DNA of 64,000 nt from Flaviramulus_B aquimarinus (lineage in GTDB: Bacteria > Bacteroidota > Bacteroidia > Flavobacteriales > Flavobacteriaceae). Where the stretch lies: positions 248,001 to 312,000 of the forward strand of contig NZ_BAABJH010000001.1 of the NCBI RefSeq assembly GCF_039543205.1, read 5' to 3'. Under the pieces are notes generated by a model. It did no database searches, was not told the origin of the DNA, and was given only the letters and a program-made list of their open reading frames with translations. Positions 35,635 through 44,774 of the stretch are shown in pieces. How positions within the stretch are numbered: position 1 is the stretch's first letter; the number at the start of each line of letters is the position of its first letter. The position numbers and the translations under genes were made by a program.

Positions 35635-37040
35635 GTCATTGAATTAACATTTAACAGCTTCGTTATAGTCTTCCAGATGGTTTCTGAGGCTTGTGTTGGT
35701 GTTTTTCCAACTACAATTTCATACCAGGCTTTACATGTTTCTACATTTGATAGTTTGCCATCTAAAATTTGTTTAACTAAACTTTCTAAATCGTTTTTAT
35801 CTTTACAAAACACGGCTGCATCCATACTTGGCATGCTCCTAAAATGTACATACTTATAATTTTGTCCTATATCTCGAATGCCTTTTTTTAGTTGTGGTTG
35901 CTCATAATTATAGTAAATACACGGTTTGTTATGGGCTACAAAATCAAAAACGGTAGATGAACATACATTGGTTACAAACGCACTATGCTCGCAAACATTA
36001 TAAAGCATTCTAAAATCTTCTGGTGTAGGCAAGACCTGATTCCATTGTTCTCCTACTTGACTCCATATGGGGTCTAAAACTTCAATAATATCTTTATTGG
36101 CTTCAATAACCTTGTTGTATCTTGGAGTAAAATCTACTGGGCATTTTCTATAAATAATCCCTAAATTTTCGCCTTTGCTATTTAAATTTCTAACGGCTTT
36201 TGCTAAATCTTCCAAATAGTATTGATCTAACGGCGATGTGGTTTCATCATCTCCTGAAAAACAGATGTATTTTTTATTAACGTCTAAATTGTAATCCTTA
36301 AAAAAATCTGCTCTGGTTTGTAATAAAGACTGATCATAGTGTGGTTCAAACTGCGGTGTTCCTGTTACAAACACTTGGTTTTCATTCACAAATGGATAAT
36401 ATTGTAAAACTTGTTGTTTCATTAAATCACTCCACACAAAATAATAATCGGTTTCTACCACTTGCATAGCTTTGGGAACATTATCCCATGAATATACAAA
36501 AGCTACAGTTGGAATTCCTAAATCTTTGGCTGCTAAAAGCGGACTAATGGATTGGGTGGCTCGTTGTGTTGTGCAAAATACCAAATCTGGCTTGTGTGCT
36601 TCTAATTGTGCTTTACAATAGCTGTATTTTGAAGTAGACCGCTCTAGTTTATTAATCTTTTTCCTAAGTTTTACAATGCCTTTTTCTGAAGAATACAAAC
36701 CTATTAACCATCTTGTAAACAAACTTTTAAATATGTTTTTTAAACCTTTATAATTGAATGGAAATTTATAAGTTGGGTACACATCATCTTTAAATTTATC
36801 TCTCGACACATTTAATTCTGCCCGTTTTCTAGCTCTTGAATATATTGGCAATAATGAATGACTAGAGTGGTCTTCTATAGTAACTTCATTAAACCCTAGA
36901 TTATCTTTTAATGAAAAAATAGTATTGTTCCAATATGTAATATCAAAGCCCATTTTTTCGCCAATGTTCTTAAAATCCGTAAAGGCAAAGTTTCTTAGGC
37001 CTACACCATCTGGAAAAAAAACGAATATGTTTTGTTTCAT
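35631..37040 (-). CDS. Probable GT-B (TagB/CDP-glycerol-like) transferase
   Basis: A 469-residue protein from the ATG at 37040 (a TTG lies two codons earlier). It begins IFVFFPDGVGLRNFAFTDF. The C-terminal half resembles the GT-B transferases related to teichoic-acid CDP-glycerol and UDP-sugar enzymes: YICFSGDDETTSP (about 260-272), LGIIYRKCPVDFTPRY and the loop NVCSSTVFDFVAHNKPCIYYNYEQP near 370-395. No signal or membrane helix. It overlaps the GT-C gene by four bases. The donor may be a sugar or a polyol phosphate; I cannot decide. Confidence 0.65.
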   Translation of the reverse strand: MKQNIFVFFPDGVGLRNFAFTDFKNIGEKMGFDITYWNNTIFSLKDNLGFNEVTIEDHSSHSLLPIYSRARKRAELNVSRDKFKDDVYPTYKFPFNYKGLKNIFKSLFTRWLIGLYSSEKGIVKLRKKINKLERSTSKYSYCKAQLEAHKPDLVFCTTQRATQSISPLLAAKDLGIPTVAFVYSWDNVPKAMQVVETDYYFVWSDLMKQQVLQYYPFVNENQVFVTGTPQFEPHYDQSLLQTRADFFKDYNLDVNKKYICFSGDDETTSPLDQYYLEDLAKAVRNLNSKGENLGIIYRKCPVDFTPRYNKVIEANKDIIEVLDPIWSQVGEQWNQVLPTPEDFRMLYNVCEHSAFVTNVCSSTVFDFVAHNKPCIYYNYEQPQLKKGIRDIGQNYKYVHFRSMPSMDAAVFCKDKNDLESLVKQILDGKLSNVETCKAWYEIVVGKTPTQASETIWKTITKLLNVNSMT

Positions 37041-37047
37041 TTTCAAA

Positions 37048-37866
37048 CTAATATTTAAATGGGCATACTTCCATTAGACCTATACATAATTGATCTATGA
37101 CACCTTGTTTAGGAAGACTTATTTGGGTAAAAAGGTTATCTAATTCAGTCATATTCATCTTTCCACCTGCTTTTTCTGACTTATAATTTGGTATTTCAAC
37201 CGATTCAAAATAATCCTGATATTTTATATCGTCACCAAAAACATCATCTGAAAATTTTTGCCATACGGCAGGTATCCCATAGGCATGTGATACGATAATA
37301 CCATGTAATGATGATGATACAATTTTTTCGCATTTTAAAAACTGATTGGTAGTTTCTTCAATGCTATTGGTCATTAAATCTATGAGTAAAATAGAAGTTT
37401 CATTCTCATAAAAGCCTTTCACTTTTTTAAAATCATTATAGTGTGGTACGATACCTATCTTATATTTTTTTTGTATTTCTGGGTTATAATATTTTGGCAA
37501 TAGCATTGCTGGATCACCATATACTTTAGGGACATCATACCCCAAATTCGTTAAAAAAATTCTGGTTTGCGGACCTCTAACAGCCAAAAAATCAGCTTTT
37601 TTAATAGTATATTTTTTTGATATTATACCACTTCCCCAAACCACACATTTTTCATTAACATGTGTTAGAATACTTCCTACGGTAACGTAAATAGGACTGA
37701 AAAAATTAGAGAGTGAAAATCTTCCTGGTTTGGTCCAAGTTACTTTTTTATGGGAGATTTTCTCAACTAAATATTTACCCAGTAAATCGCCATAGTTTTC
37801 TTTAACCTTTCCTTGAAGCTTGATTTCATTCCACCAAAACAATCTAATTTTATTAGATGAGAACAT
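37048..37866 (-). CDS. Polysaccharide pyruvyltransferase family protein (first of two)
   Basis: A 272-residue protein of the polysaccharide pyruvyltransferase family, which adds a pyruvate ketal to sugars or is used as a sialyl/other transferase in some branches. Landmarks are NYGDLLGKYLVEKISHKK, VGSILTHVNEKCVVWGSG, AVRGPQTRIFLTNLG, and the SSSLHGIIVSHAYGIPAVW motif (about 192-210). It is followed by the nonulosonate synthase gene upstream (two-base gap). It may modify the polymer near the nonulosonate. Exact substrate unknown. Confidence 0.83.
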   Translation of the reverse strand: MFSSNKIRLFWWNEIKLQGKVKENYGDLLGKYLVEKISHKKVTWTKPGRFSLSNFFSPIYVTVGSILTHVNEKCVVWGSGIISKKYTIKKADFLAVRGPQTRIFLTNLGYDVPKVYGDPAMLLPKYYNPEIQKKYKIGIVPHYNDFKKVKGFYENETSILLIDLMTNSIEETTNQFLKCEKIVSSSLHGIIVSHAYGIPAVWQKFSDDVFGDDIKYQDYFESVEIPNYKSEKAGGKMNMTELDNLFTQISLPKQGVIDQLCIGLMEVCPFKY

Positions 37867-37868
37867 TT

Positions 37869-38744
37869 TTATACTTTTTGGTTTTTCAACTTATCGCGTT
37901 GTATTTGTTCTATCGGTAATATGTCTTGTTTCTTATATTGTAAAGCTTTATAAACAGCATTTACATCTCTTGATAATTTGCGCAAGCCCATAGGTTCTAA
38001 CGATGCGGCATGGTCTGTCCCTTTCCATGTACGATCAATTGTATAATGCCTTTCTATAATATTACTGCCTAACGTATACGCCGCAACATCGACTGCTATT
38101 CCTAAATGATGGCCAGAAAAGCCAATATGTTTAACATCGTTCTTGTATTTTTCTATCAACAAATTAATATCTAATAGACATACATCTTCAAAAGGAACGG
38201 GATATCCTGATGTACAATTATAAAGCACTAAATCTTTATTCCTTTTTTTTCTTTTAAAAAGACTTACCAAATTATCAATTTCCGCCTTAGTAGTCATTCC
38301 AGTTGAGATATGCAATTCGCCATGATAATTATCACATAACCACTCTAACATCTCAATATTATTATTGCATGCGGATGGAATTTTAACAAATTCTGGGTTT
38401 AAAGATGTTATTTCTTTTGCTGAAGTTAAATCCCAAACTGATGTTGAATAGGTAATGCCAATTTCCTCACAATACGTTTTTAATACTTTATGTTGATTGA
38501 CATCAAACTCTAAATATTCACGGTGTGCACCATAGGTATCGCCATAAGAGTTTACTGGATTAGGGTGCGGTTTATTGTATTGTTCTTCTGTTAATAGTTC
38601 TTTATTATTTCTTTTTTGAAACTTTACTGCATCTACATTACAAAATATTTTTGCAACTTTAATGAGTTCTTTAGCAATCTCTAAATCGCCTTTATGATTA
38701 CAGCCAATTTCGGCTATTATATAAGGTTTTTTATATGTATTCAT
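37869..38744 (-). CDS. NeuB-family nonulosonate (sialic-acid-type) synthase lacking SAF domain
   Basis: A 291-residue TIM-barrel synthase that condenses phosphoenolpyruvate with a hexose-type aldehyde. Barrel motifs are AEIGCNHKGD (11-20), DAVKFQKR (38-45), TSVWDLTSAKE, STGM (147-150), SGYP, GFSGHHLG (208-215) and ERHYTIDRTWKGTDHAASLEP (231-251) with the metal-ligand His. Canonical NeuB and LegI/PseI end with a SAF (antifreeze-like) domain of about 60 residues, which is absent. The gene lies directly after the CMP-synthetase/phosphatase fusion, with no NeuC nearby, so hexose phosphate as substrate (KDN-type synthesis) is plausible. Confidence 0.88.
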   Translation of the reverse strand: MNTYKKPYIIAEIGCNHKGDLEIAKELIKVAKIFCNVDAVKFQKRNNKELLTEEQYNKPHPNPVNSYGDTYGAHREYLEFDVNQHKVLKTYCEEIGITYSTSVWDLTSAKEITSLNPEFVKIPSACNNNIEMLEWLCDNYHGELHISTGMTTKAEIDNLVSLFKRKKRNKDLVLYNCTSGYPVPFEDVCLLDINLLIEKYKNDVKHIGFSGHHLGIAVDVAAYTLGSNIIERHYTIDRTWKGTDHAASLEPMGLRKLSRDVNAVYKALQYKKQDILPIEQIQRDKLKNQKV

Positions 38745-38759
38745 TAGGTTTTGGGAGGA

Positions 38760-39914
38760 TTAAAATCTTTTATTATAATTCATTATAAATTGACATGCTT
38801 CACGAATAGCACCTGCTCCTGAATTTTTAGAAAGTACCACATCGGCATTTTGTTTTACAACATCTGTTGCGTTATTTGGAGCTAAAGACCATCCCACACT
38901 GCAAATATTTGTTAAGTCGTTAACATCATCGCCAACATAAGCAACATGACTTAAAGACATATTTTTATCCTTCACAATCTTGTTAAGCAATGTGTATTTA
39001 TCTTTTACACCCAGAAACACCTGTTCAATTTTTAATTTTTGCATTCGTTTTGCAACCAATTGTGAGTCTTCAGAAGTCATAATCATTACTTCAATATTAA
39101 ACTGTCTTAAAATTTCAAGCCCCATACCATCTCGCATATCAAAATTTTTGGTATGCTCACCATCTTGAGTATAAGTTATTGTGCCATTGGTAAAAACACC
39201 ATCAACATCTAAAACTAAGTGTGTTATTTTTTCTGATTTCTTTTCTCTTTTTTGACGTTCTATAAGTAGATTTTCAACGGCTATCCAATCTGATTCTGTA
39301 TCTATTTCTAGTAAAGAATCTTCAGCCATTTTAACTACAGCAATCTTATTACCAAGTCGGTTTTTATGTTTTTGTAATGCTGCTTTAGTGATGGTATAAA
39401 TAGCACCGTTTTCAATTAAAAGGCCTTCAAAATCCTGACGCCTAGGCCGTTGCTTAGGATTATAATTTAAAGGTTTTCCATTCTTATCCCATAAAAATCG
39501 GTGTGTATTTACAACGCTTAATGCTGAATCATAATCACCGTTCAGCTCTTTCAAACATGTATTTATATCTCCTCTTTTAGTAAAAGGAGATGTAGCTTGC
39601 AGTAAACAAAACACATCAAAATCATAGTTTATAGTTTCGCAAAACTCCAACATAGCAAACTCTGTTGAAGCTGTATCGCTGGCACTTTTTTCGCTTCTTA
39701 ATAAAGCTTTAACTTTATTAGTCCAATGATATTCTTTATTTATAAATTCAATAATAGTTTTATCGTCTGTATAAACATAAATAGTTTCAAGGTCAGAAAA
39801 AATAGCTTCTCCTAAAACCCATGTAAACAATGGTCTTCCAACCATTTTAAGTTTGTTTTTATTAGGAATGCCTTTGGAACCTTTTCTTAGTGGAATGAAT
39901 CCTATTTTTTTCAT
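38760..39914 (-). CDS. Fusion: CMP-nonulosonate synthetase and HAD-family phosphatase
   Basis: A 384-residue bifunctional protein. Residues 1-222 are an acylneuraminate cytidylyltransferase (FIPLRKGSKGIPNKNK, LQATSPFTKRGD at 105-116) that makes CMP-nonulosonate. Residues about 228-384 are a KdsC/HAD-III phosphatase with nucleophile Asp236 and Asp238 (DVDGVFTNG), Thr280-Ser281 and GDDVND (328-333). A similar fusion is known in vertebrate CMAS enzymes. It follows the synthase's promoter side by 15 bases and supplies the dephosphorylation and activation steps. Whether the phosphatase acts on KDN-9-phosphate is inference. Confidence 0.92.
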   Translation of the reverse strand: MKKIGFIPLRKGSKGIPNKNKLKMVGRPLFTWVLGEAIFSDLETIYVYTDDKTIIEFINKEYHWTNKVKALLRSEKSASDTASTEFAMLEFCETINYDFDVFCLLQATSPFTKRGDINTCLKELNGDYDSALSVVNTHRFLWDKNGKPLNYNPKQRPRRQDFEGLLIENGAIYTITKAALQKHKNRLGNKIAVVKMAEDSLLEIDTESDWIAVENLLIERQKREKKSEKITHLVLDVDGVFTNGTITYTQDGEHTKNFDMRDGMGLEILRQFNIEVMIMTSEDSQLVAKRMQKLKIEQVFLGVKDKYTLLNKIVKDKNMSLSHVAYVGDDVNDLTNICSVGWSLAPNNATDVVKQNADVVLSKNSGAGAIREACQFIMNYNKRF

Positions 39915-39997
39915 TATTATTGAATAATTGTGCGATTGCTAAAATACAGTTTTTACTATTGAAATAATAGAAAAGTGCTAATTACATAAAATGAAAA

Positions 39998-41461
39998 CTA
40001 ATTTAATGGATGAAATATTTCTGAATAATTAGTTTTTAAATCTTCGCCTTTTGAATTATTTATTATTTTTTCTGCTTGTTCTTGAAAATTTTTATCATTT
40101 TGACCCAAATAGTGTACCAACTTATGACCTATATATTGGCCAAACATTTCTTTTCCTACCTCATTTATAATTAATGTAGGAATCCCTAATTGGTAGGCTT
40201 CAATCAAGCATCCTGAATAATTGGTTATATGCAAAATACTGGAAAGTAAGGCTTCGGGCAATGGCGTATTAAAGGCGTCTTGGATAATGGTTTTGTTTTC
40301 GATTTCATGATGTTTTAAAAACTCATGTAACGCATCAATATTTAAATTATTTCTAGGGTGCAATCGTAATACCCATGTGTAATCTAATGTTTTTATTAAG
40401 GTTATTATTTTTGGTGTTAACAAATCTTGAATGGCAAATGGGTGTGTTTGTAAACTGTAAAAAATATGCTGACGATTAATTTTTTTTGTTTGTATTTCAT
40501 TAATCCAATAAGCTAAATAGGGTTGCCCAACAACTTTGGATTTTATCTGAGCGATTTTATCTGACCAAGAATCAATATTTTCTTTTGAGGCCTTGTCCCA
40601 ATTCCAGAATTCTTTTGGCATGGTGTTGAACCCATTTTCCGGTACTTTACTCCAACTTGAAAAGGCAAGATGTACATTGGTTTGTGGACCGTGTTGAAAA
40701 TCTATGGTTTTTATATGGAGCTTATTAGCGGTTACTAAGGCCGAATAAATGTCATCTAAGCCATAGTATCCCAAAAACACTACTTTTAAGGGCTTTATTT
40801 TTTTATAAAATTTTTCATAAAACTTATTGGTCGTTTTTATTCTTTGTGTCCATGCAACAAGCTCTGTTTCCGAAACCCCTGTTGCAGCAAGGTTTATGGC
40901 CTTTAATTCTTTATAAAAAGCATCGTAATTATTTAAACTGATCCTGTTTTTTTCTTTACTAAACCATTTTGTGAATTTGCTTAGTAATTTAAAATGTTTC
41001 AAATGTTTACTTAATTGTATAACTGCTTTTTTATTATAGGTCGTGTCATATGTTTTTTGATATTCTACCATGTAAACAAAGTCCTGTAGCTTATGATAAG
41101 CTACCATGGAATCATAAAACCTATTAAAATATTCGCCATTTTGAAAAACCCTATGCATATGTGATCCAAAAAAAACAATTTGTTTTTGTTTTAATTTTGA
41201 AAAGAAAATTGCTAAACTGAAATAGGCCTTAAACACTCGGAATATATTATTGAGGAATGCTATTACTTTAATTTGATTTTTTAAGTTTTTGTTATTGAGT
41301 TTGTTAGCTAATGGCTTCTTATTCATTAAAACCAACATGTGTATATAGAGCTTAATGCGTATGTAAGGCCAAACATGAATACTATTAACAGTCCATGTAT
41401 CTACAGGGTATTTTTGTTCTAGATCAAGAATGCTTTTTTTTATGTTTTGCTGGGTAAACAT
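39998..41461 (-). CDS. GT-B-like protein, candidate nonulosonate transferase
   Basis: A 487-residue soluble protein with no confident family. A hydrophobic centre and the segments VVFFGSHMHRVFQN (here FFGSHMHR near 106), FLGYYGLDDIYSALV, IDFQHGPQTNVHLAF (about 250-265) and TNYSGCLIEAYQLGIPTLIINEVG (about 430-455) give a GT-B feel; FQHG followed by an NYSGCL loop resembles capsule-type Kdo or sialyl transferases. It lies just before the CMP-nonulosonate unit in transcription order, so it is a candidate for using that donor. Low to medium confidence. Confidence 0.55.
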   Translation of the reverse strand: MFTQQNIKKSILDLEQKYPVDTWTVNSIHVWPYIRIKLYIHMLVLMNKKPLANKLNNKNLKNQIKVIAFLNNIFRVFKAYFSLAIFFSKLKQKQIVFFGSHMHRVFQNGEYFNRFYDSMVAYHKLQDFVYMVEYQKTYDTTYNKKAVIQLSKHLKHFKLLSKFTKWFSKEKNRISLNNYDAFYKELKAINLAATGVSETELVAWTQRIKTTNKFYEKFYKKIKPLKVVFLGYYGLDDIYSALVTANKLHIKTIDFQHGPQTNVHLAFSSWSKVPENGFNTMPKEFWNWDKASKENIDSWSDKIAQIKSKVVGQPYLAYWINEIQTKKINRQHIFYSLQTHPFAIQDLLTPKIITLIKTLDYTWVLRLHPRNNLNIDALHEFLKHHEIENKTIIQDAFNTPLPEALLSSILHITNYSGCLIEAYQLGIPTLIINEVGKEMFGQYIGHKLVHYLGQNDKNFQEQAEKIINNSKGEDLKTNYSEIFHPLN

Positions 41462-41478
41462 CTGAGGTATGGTTTGCT

Positions 41479-42624
41479 TTATAAAATGTTATTATAGGCT
41501 TTTAGCACTTGCTTTTTAATGACTGATTCTTCAAACTTTGGCTTTACTTTTTCTTGGTTTATTTTAAATGCATTTTCTAATAATTCTGAATTATTCAACG
41601 CATTTTGAACACATGATTGTATGTGTTCTATATTTTTGCAATTTTCAATTAACAAACCATTTTTGTTATGTGTAATAACTTCTGCACTTGCGCCACCTGG
41701 ATTAGATTGTATTGGAAAAGCACCCTGTGCTATAGCTTCCAACAAAGTATTTGGCATGCCATCAGAATTACTATTACCTATATAAATTAAGGCACTTCCC
41801 ATGAGTTTCAAAATGTCATTATGTGGTAAAAACAACCTTCTGGACAGGCTTTCTATATGTAACTGCTTGTGTATATTTTGAGTTTTAATATACGATTCAA
41901 CTTCATTATCTGCTCCAAAAACAATAATTTTATAGGGTTTAAGATTTGATTCTAATTTCATAAGGGCTTTTAAAACCTCTATAGCACGTCCTGAACGGCC
42001 TTGATACCCTTTAACCAGGATTGTTTTTCGCTCTAAAACGGGTTTAATAAATGTATTGGTTTGTTTATAATTAAAACCACCACCACCTGGAAAAACGCCT
42101 AATAATATGCCCTTAAAACCATATTTTTTAGCTAATGCGACATCTCTTTGGCAATCGGTAAATAAGTAGTCAACTCTTGGCAAGACCTTTCTTATATCAA
42201 TTAAATATTTGGCTTTATTTTTAAAATAATACAAATCGCTTCCCCATGATGAATAAATCCATCTTATAGTTTTATGTTTCTCCATTACGGGCAAAATAGG
42301 CGTACAAGAAATGTATAGTACAAAACTATGGACTACATCGGGGTTTATTTCTAATAGTACTTTTTCAAATTCTTTCTCAACATGTCTTTCAAGGAATGGT
42401 TTTAATAGTTTGTATAAAAATGGTAATCGTCTTTTAATAAAATAGCGCCCTTTTACATTGGGGTATTTTAGTTTCCATCCATTTATTTTATTAACCCAAG
42501 GTAGTCTTTCTGTTTGTTCTCCATCTAAAATATCAAACCAATAGACATCATGTCCAGAACTTTCAAGTTGTTCCGCCCATCTAAAAAAGTGTAATGAAGG
42601 CATGGAGACCAATAATATCTTCAT
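41479..42624 (-). CDS. GT4-family glycosyltransferase
   Basis: A 381-residue GT4 transferase: KILLVSMPSLHFFRWAEQLESS at the N-terminus, IRWIYSSWGSDLYYFK (acceptor side), ILVKGYQGRSGRAIEVLKAL (about 200-220), NSDGMPNTLLEAIAQGAFPIQSN (about 283-305) and GLLIENCKNIEHIQ. The N-terminus has a short hydrophobic stretch, and the gene ends with a basic tail. It overlaps the next gene (GT2 with galactosyl-type domain) by one base. Sugar not predictable. Confidence 0.9.
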   Translation of the reverse strand: MKILLVSMPSLHFFRWAEQLESSGHDVYWFDILDGEQTERLPWVNKINGWKLKYPNVKGRYFIKRRLPFLYKLLKPFLERHVEKEFEKVLLEINPDVVHSFVLYISCTPILPVMEKHKTIRWIYSSWGSDLYYFKNKAKYLIDIRKVLPRVDYLFTDCQRDVALAKKYGFKGILLGVFPGGGGFNYKQTNTFIKPVLERKTILVKGYQGRSGRAIEVLKALMKLESNLKPYKIIVFGADNEVESYIKTQNIHKQLHIESLSRRLFLPHNDILKLMGSALIYIGNSNSDGMPNTLLEAIAQGAFPIQSNPGGASAEVITHNKNGLLIENCKNIEHIQSCVQNALNNSELLENAFKINQEKVKPKFEESVIKKQVLKAYNNIL

Positions 42625-43697
42625 TACTTAAAATATATTATGAGGTTAATACTACCTGCTTTTCTATTAAAACTATAAGTATAAGGGTTGTTCCTATAGT
42701 TTTTAATTATTTCTTCTAACAAAAGGTTGTTTACGGTTTCTAGTTTTAAATACTTAAAATGTTTCTTTTTCAAGTACTTTTTTACATTTTGAAATAGTTT
42801 ATCCTTAGAATTTACTTGACTGATTTGAATTTTTACAACTTGTTTATTGAAGTTTTTTAATTGTGCTAACAATGCCGAGAAATGAAAATCTATAGGCTGA
42901 ACATTAATTTCTGAATCTGGTTTCTGTAAAAGCTTTATGTAATCGTCTTTAAAAGGAAGTATGCCCCAATTTGTATTGGTATTAGCCAAAACCGATTTAT
43001 TATTTATGGTTAGCTCCATGTAATTGTGATTTACGCGTTCTAAATTTGAATGAAATGGACTCGTGCTATTTTTACTTCTATAGGCTTTGGGGTGCCATTG
43101 GTGTTTTACTAATATATCCTGGTCATAAAAATTTACAGCCAAACCAGAGGTCTTTAAACGCCTATGAATATCGGTATCTTCTGCGCCCCAACCATGATAA
43201 AATTCGTCATAACCATTTACTTTTTTAAGGCTATTGGTTGGAAATAATGTGGTTCCCGTAATGGCTTCTCCTCCAACAAAATCGATTTCATAATCGGTAA
43301 AGTTTTTATCTTTCAAAGATTCTTCTTTTGACAAAAAACTATATTTAAAATAGACAATGTTTTCCGAGGCTAGCGCATTGGCCGTTTTAACAAAATCTGG
43401 ATGGAAAATTAAATCGATATCGCCTACCAAAAAATAGGGTGTTTGACATTGTTTTAAAGCAATATTAATCGCTCTGCTTTTATTCCAAAGTTGCCCTTGA
43501 ACTGGACATGAAATGAATTCAATAAAAGAATACTTTTTGGCGAGAATTTCTATAGCCTCAGCATACTCAACTAGACTTCCATAATCAACCAAAATGACCT
43601 TAAAATCGTTTAAAGTTTGAACTTTTAACGAATCTAAGCACTTTTTTACAATGCTCAAGTCTCTATCTCGGTATGTTAATGTTATGGTTATTCTCAA
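42624..43697 (-). CDS. GT2-family glycosyltransferase with galactosyltransferase-like C-domain
   Basis: A 357-residue GT-A protein. The GT2 half has LTYRDRDLSIVKKCLDSL and the DXD Asp93-Ile-Asp95. The middle contains the Glyco_transf_7C-type motif: FVGGEAITGTTLFPTNSLKKVNGYDEFYHGWGAEDTDIHRRL is summarised here as residues about 140-180, with WGAEDTD the key acidic part, as in chondroitin-polymerase-type and beta-galactosyl or GalNAc transferases. It could add Gal, GalNAc or GlcA. The C-terminal 120 residues are unique. Confidence 0.85.
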   Translation of the reverse strand: MRITITLTYRDRDLSIVKKCLDSLKVQTLNDFKVILVDYGSLVEYAEAIEILAKKYSFIEFISCPVQGQLWNKSRAINIALKQCQTPYFLVGDIDLIFHPDFVKTANALASENIVYFKYSFLSKEESLKDKNFTDYEIDFVGGEAITGTTLFPTNSLKKVNGYDEFYHGWGAEDTDIHRRLKTSGLAVNFYDQDILVKHQWHPKAYRSKNSTSPFHSNLERVNHNYMELTINNKSVLANTNTNWGILPFKDDYIKLLQKPDSEINVQPIDFHFSALLAQLKNFNKQVVKIQISQVNSKDKLFQNVKKYLKKKHFKYLKLETVNNLLLEEIIKNYRNNPYTYSFNRKAGSINLIIYFK

Positions 43698-43728
43698 AAA
43701 CGTATTTTTTAATGTTTTGTAGGGCTGA

Positions 43729-44757
43729 TTATTTAAAAATTGAAATGTTTTTATACTTCAAAGCTCTTTTTTCTACTAAATGCCATGATAAATATCCAAA
43801 TGCAATGGATATGATTAAAGACCAAAACATGAGTTCATAGACATTTAATTTATAAAAATATACCAGTGCTTGTTGTATAGGAAAGCTATAAATATAAATC
43901 CCATAAGACATATCTCCTATTTTACCAAAAGTACTAAAAAAAGGTAGCTGTGTAAAACCTATAATTAATATAATAATAGGTAATAAAAAATGTTTTGAAA
44001 CACTATAAAAGTCATATTTTATTGAAATAATAACTAATAAAATCGCTAAGGGTAGCATCCATTTTTGAATGTGTTTTTCAAATTTAAAAGCAGCCAATAA
44101 GCTACCGCAAACAAAAAAAGTTCCTAAGTCCAATATTTCATACCCTATCATACCAAAAACAGAAGATCCAGCAAATCTGCTTAGAAAAAAATCATAAAGC
44201 ACGATGAAGCATATAAAACACATAAGGATTAAAGCTTTTTTTACTATTTCATTTTCTTTAAAAAAGTACAACAAAGACAGGGCGATATAGAGTGAAAATT
44301 CATAACGTATGGTCCATAAGGACCCATTTATTGAATGGTAAGGGTTATCATCAAAAACACCTTTTATAACGGCTTGAAAGTTATATAAAGACAGATTGTT
44401 AGGTAAATATGAATAGACTTGAGGGTTTTCTAAAATAGGGGTTACGCCTCGATATACAGCTGGCAATAACAAGGTTGATATTACTAAAACTATAAATAAC
44501 GCCGGGAAAAGCCTTAAAAAGCGTTTTTTATAATAGCTTAATAATGTATTACTGCGTTGTAAACTCTGAAAGATAAAAAACCCACTAATAATAAAAAAAC
44601 CGTCTAAACCAAATCTGGCCAATACAATTTGTCCGTCTGTAATTTTATAAATCCATTGTGATGATTCATGATCTCCTGATAAGGGATATGCATGCGATAT
44701 GACAACAAAAATGGCAAATAAAAATCTTAAAAAGTCAAAATTGTTGTTTTTTGTCAT
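43729..44757 (-). CDS. Membrane O-acyltransferase (acyltransferase 3 family)
   Basis: A 342-residue membrane protein with about 10 helices, of the OafA/YrhL-like acyltransferase 3 family. The N-terminus has the conserved FDFLRFLFAIFVVISHAYP, with Arg11 and the essential His22. It would transfer acetyl or another acyl group from the cytoplasm to a periplasm-facing sugar hydroxyl, giving O-acetylation of the polymer. It lacks the extra SGNH domain of larger relatives. Gaps of 31 and 17 bases to its neighbours. Confidence 0.9.
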   Translation of the reverse strand: MTKNNNFDFLRFLFAIFVVISHAYPLSGDHESSQWIYKITDGQIVLARFGLDGFFIISGFFIFQSLQRSNTLLSYYKKRFLRLFPALFIVLVISTLLLPAVYRGVTPILENPQVYSYLPNNLSLYNFQAVIKGVFDDNPYHSINGSLWTIRYEFSLYIALSLLYFFKENEIVKKALILMCFICFIVLYDFFLSRFAGSSVFGMIGYEILDLGTFFVCGSLLAAFKFEKHIQKWMLPLAILLVIISIKYDFYSVSKHFLLPIIILIIGFTQLPFFSTFGKIGDMSYGIYIYSFPIQQALVYFYKLNVYELMFWSLIISIAFGYLSWHLVEKRALKYKNISIFK

Positions 44758-44774
44758 TTATAGATGGTGCAATA

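Noticed and set aside
37869..39914. Neu5Ac, legionaminic or pseudaminic acid pathway
   Set aside because: No NeuC, PseB/C/F/G/H or Leg genes are in the window and the synthase lacks the SAF domain. A full pathway elsewhere cannot be excluded, so this is not ruled out completely.
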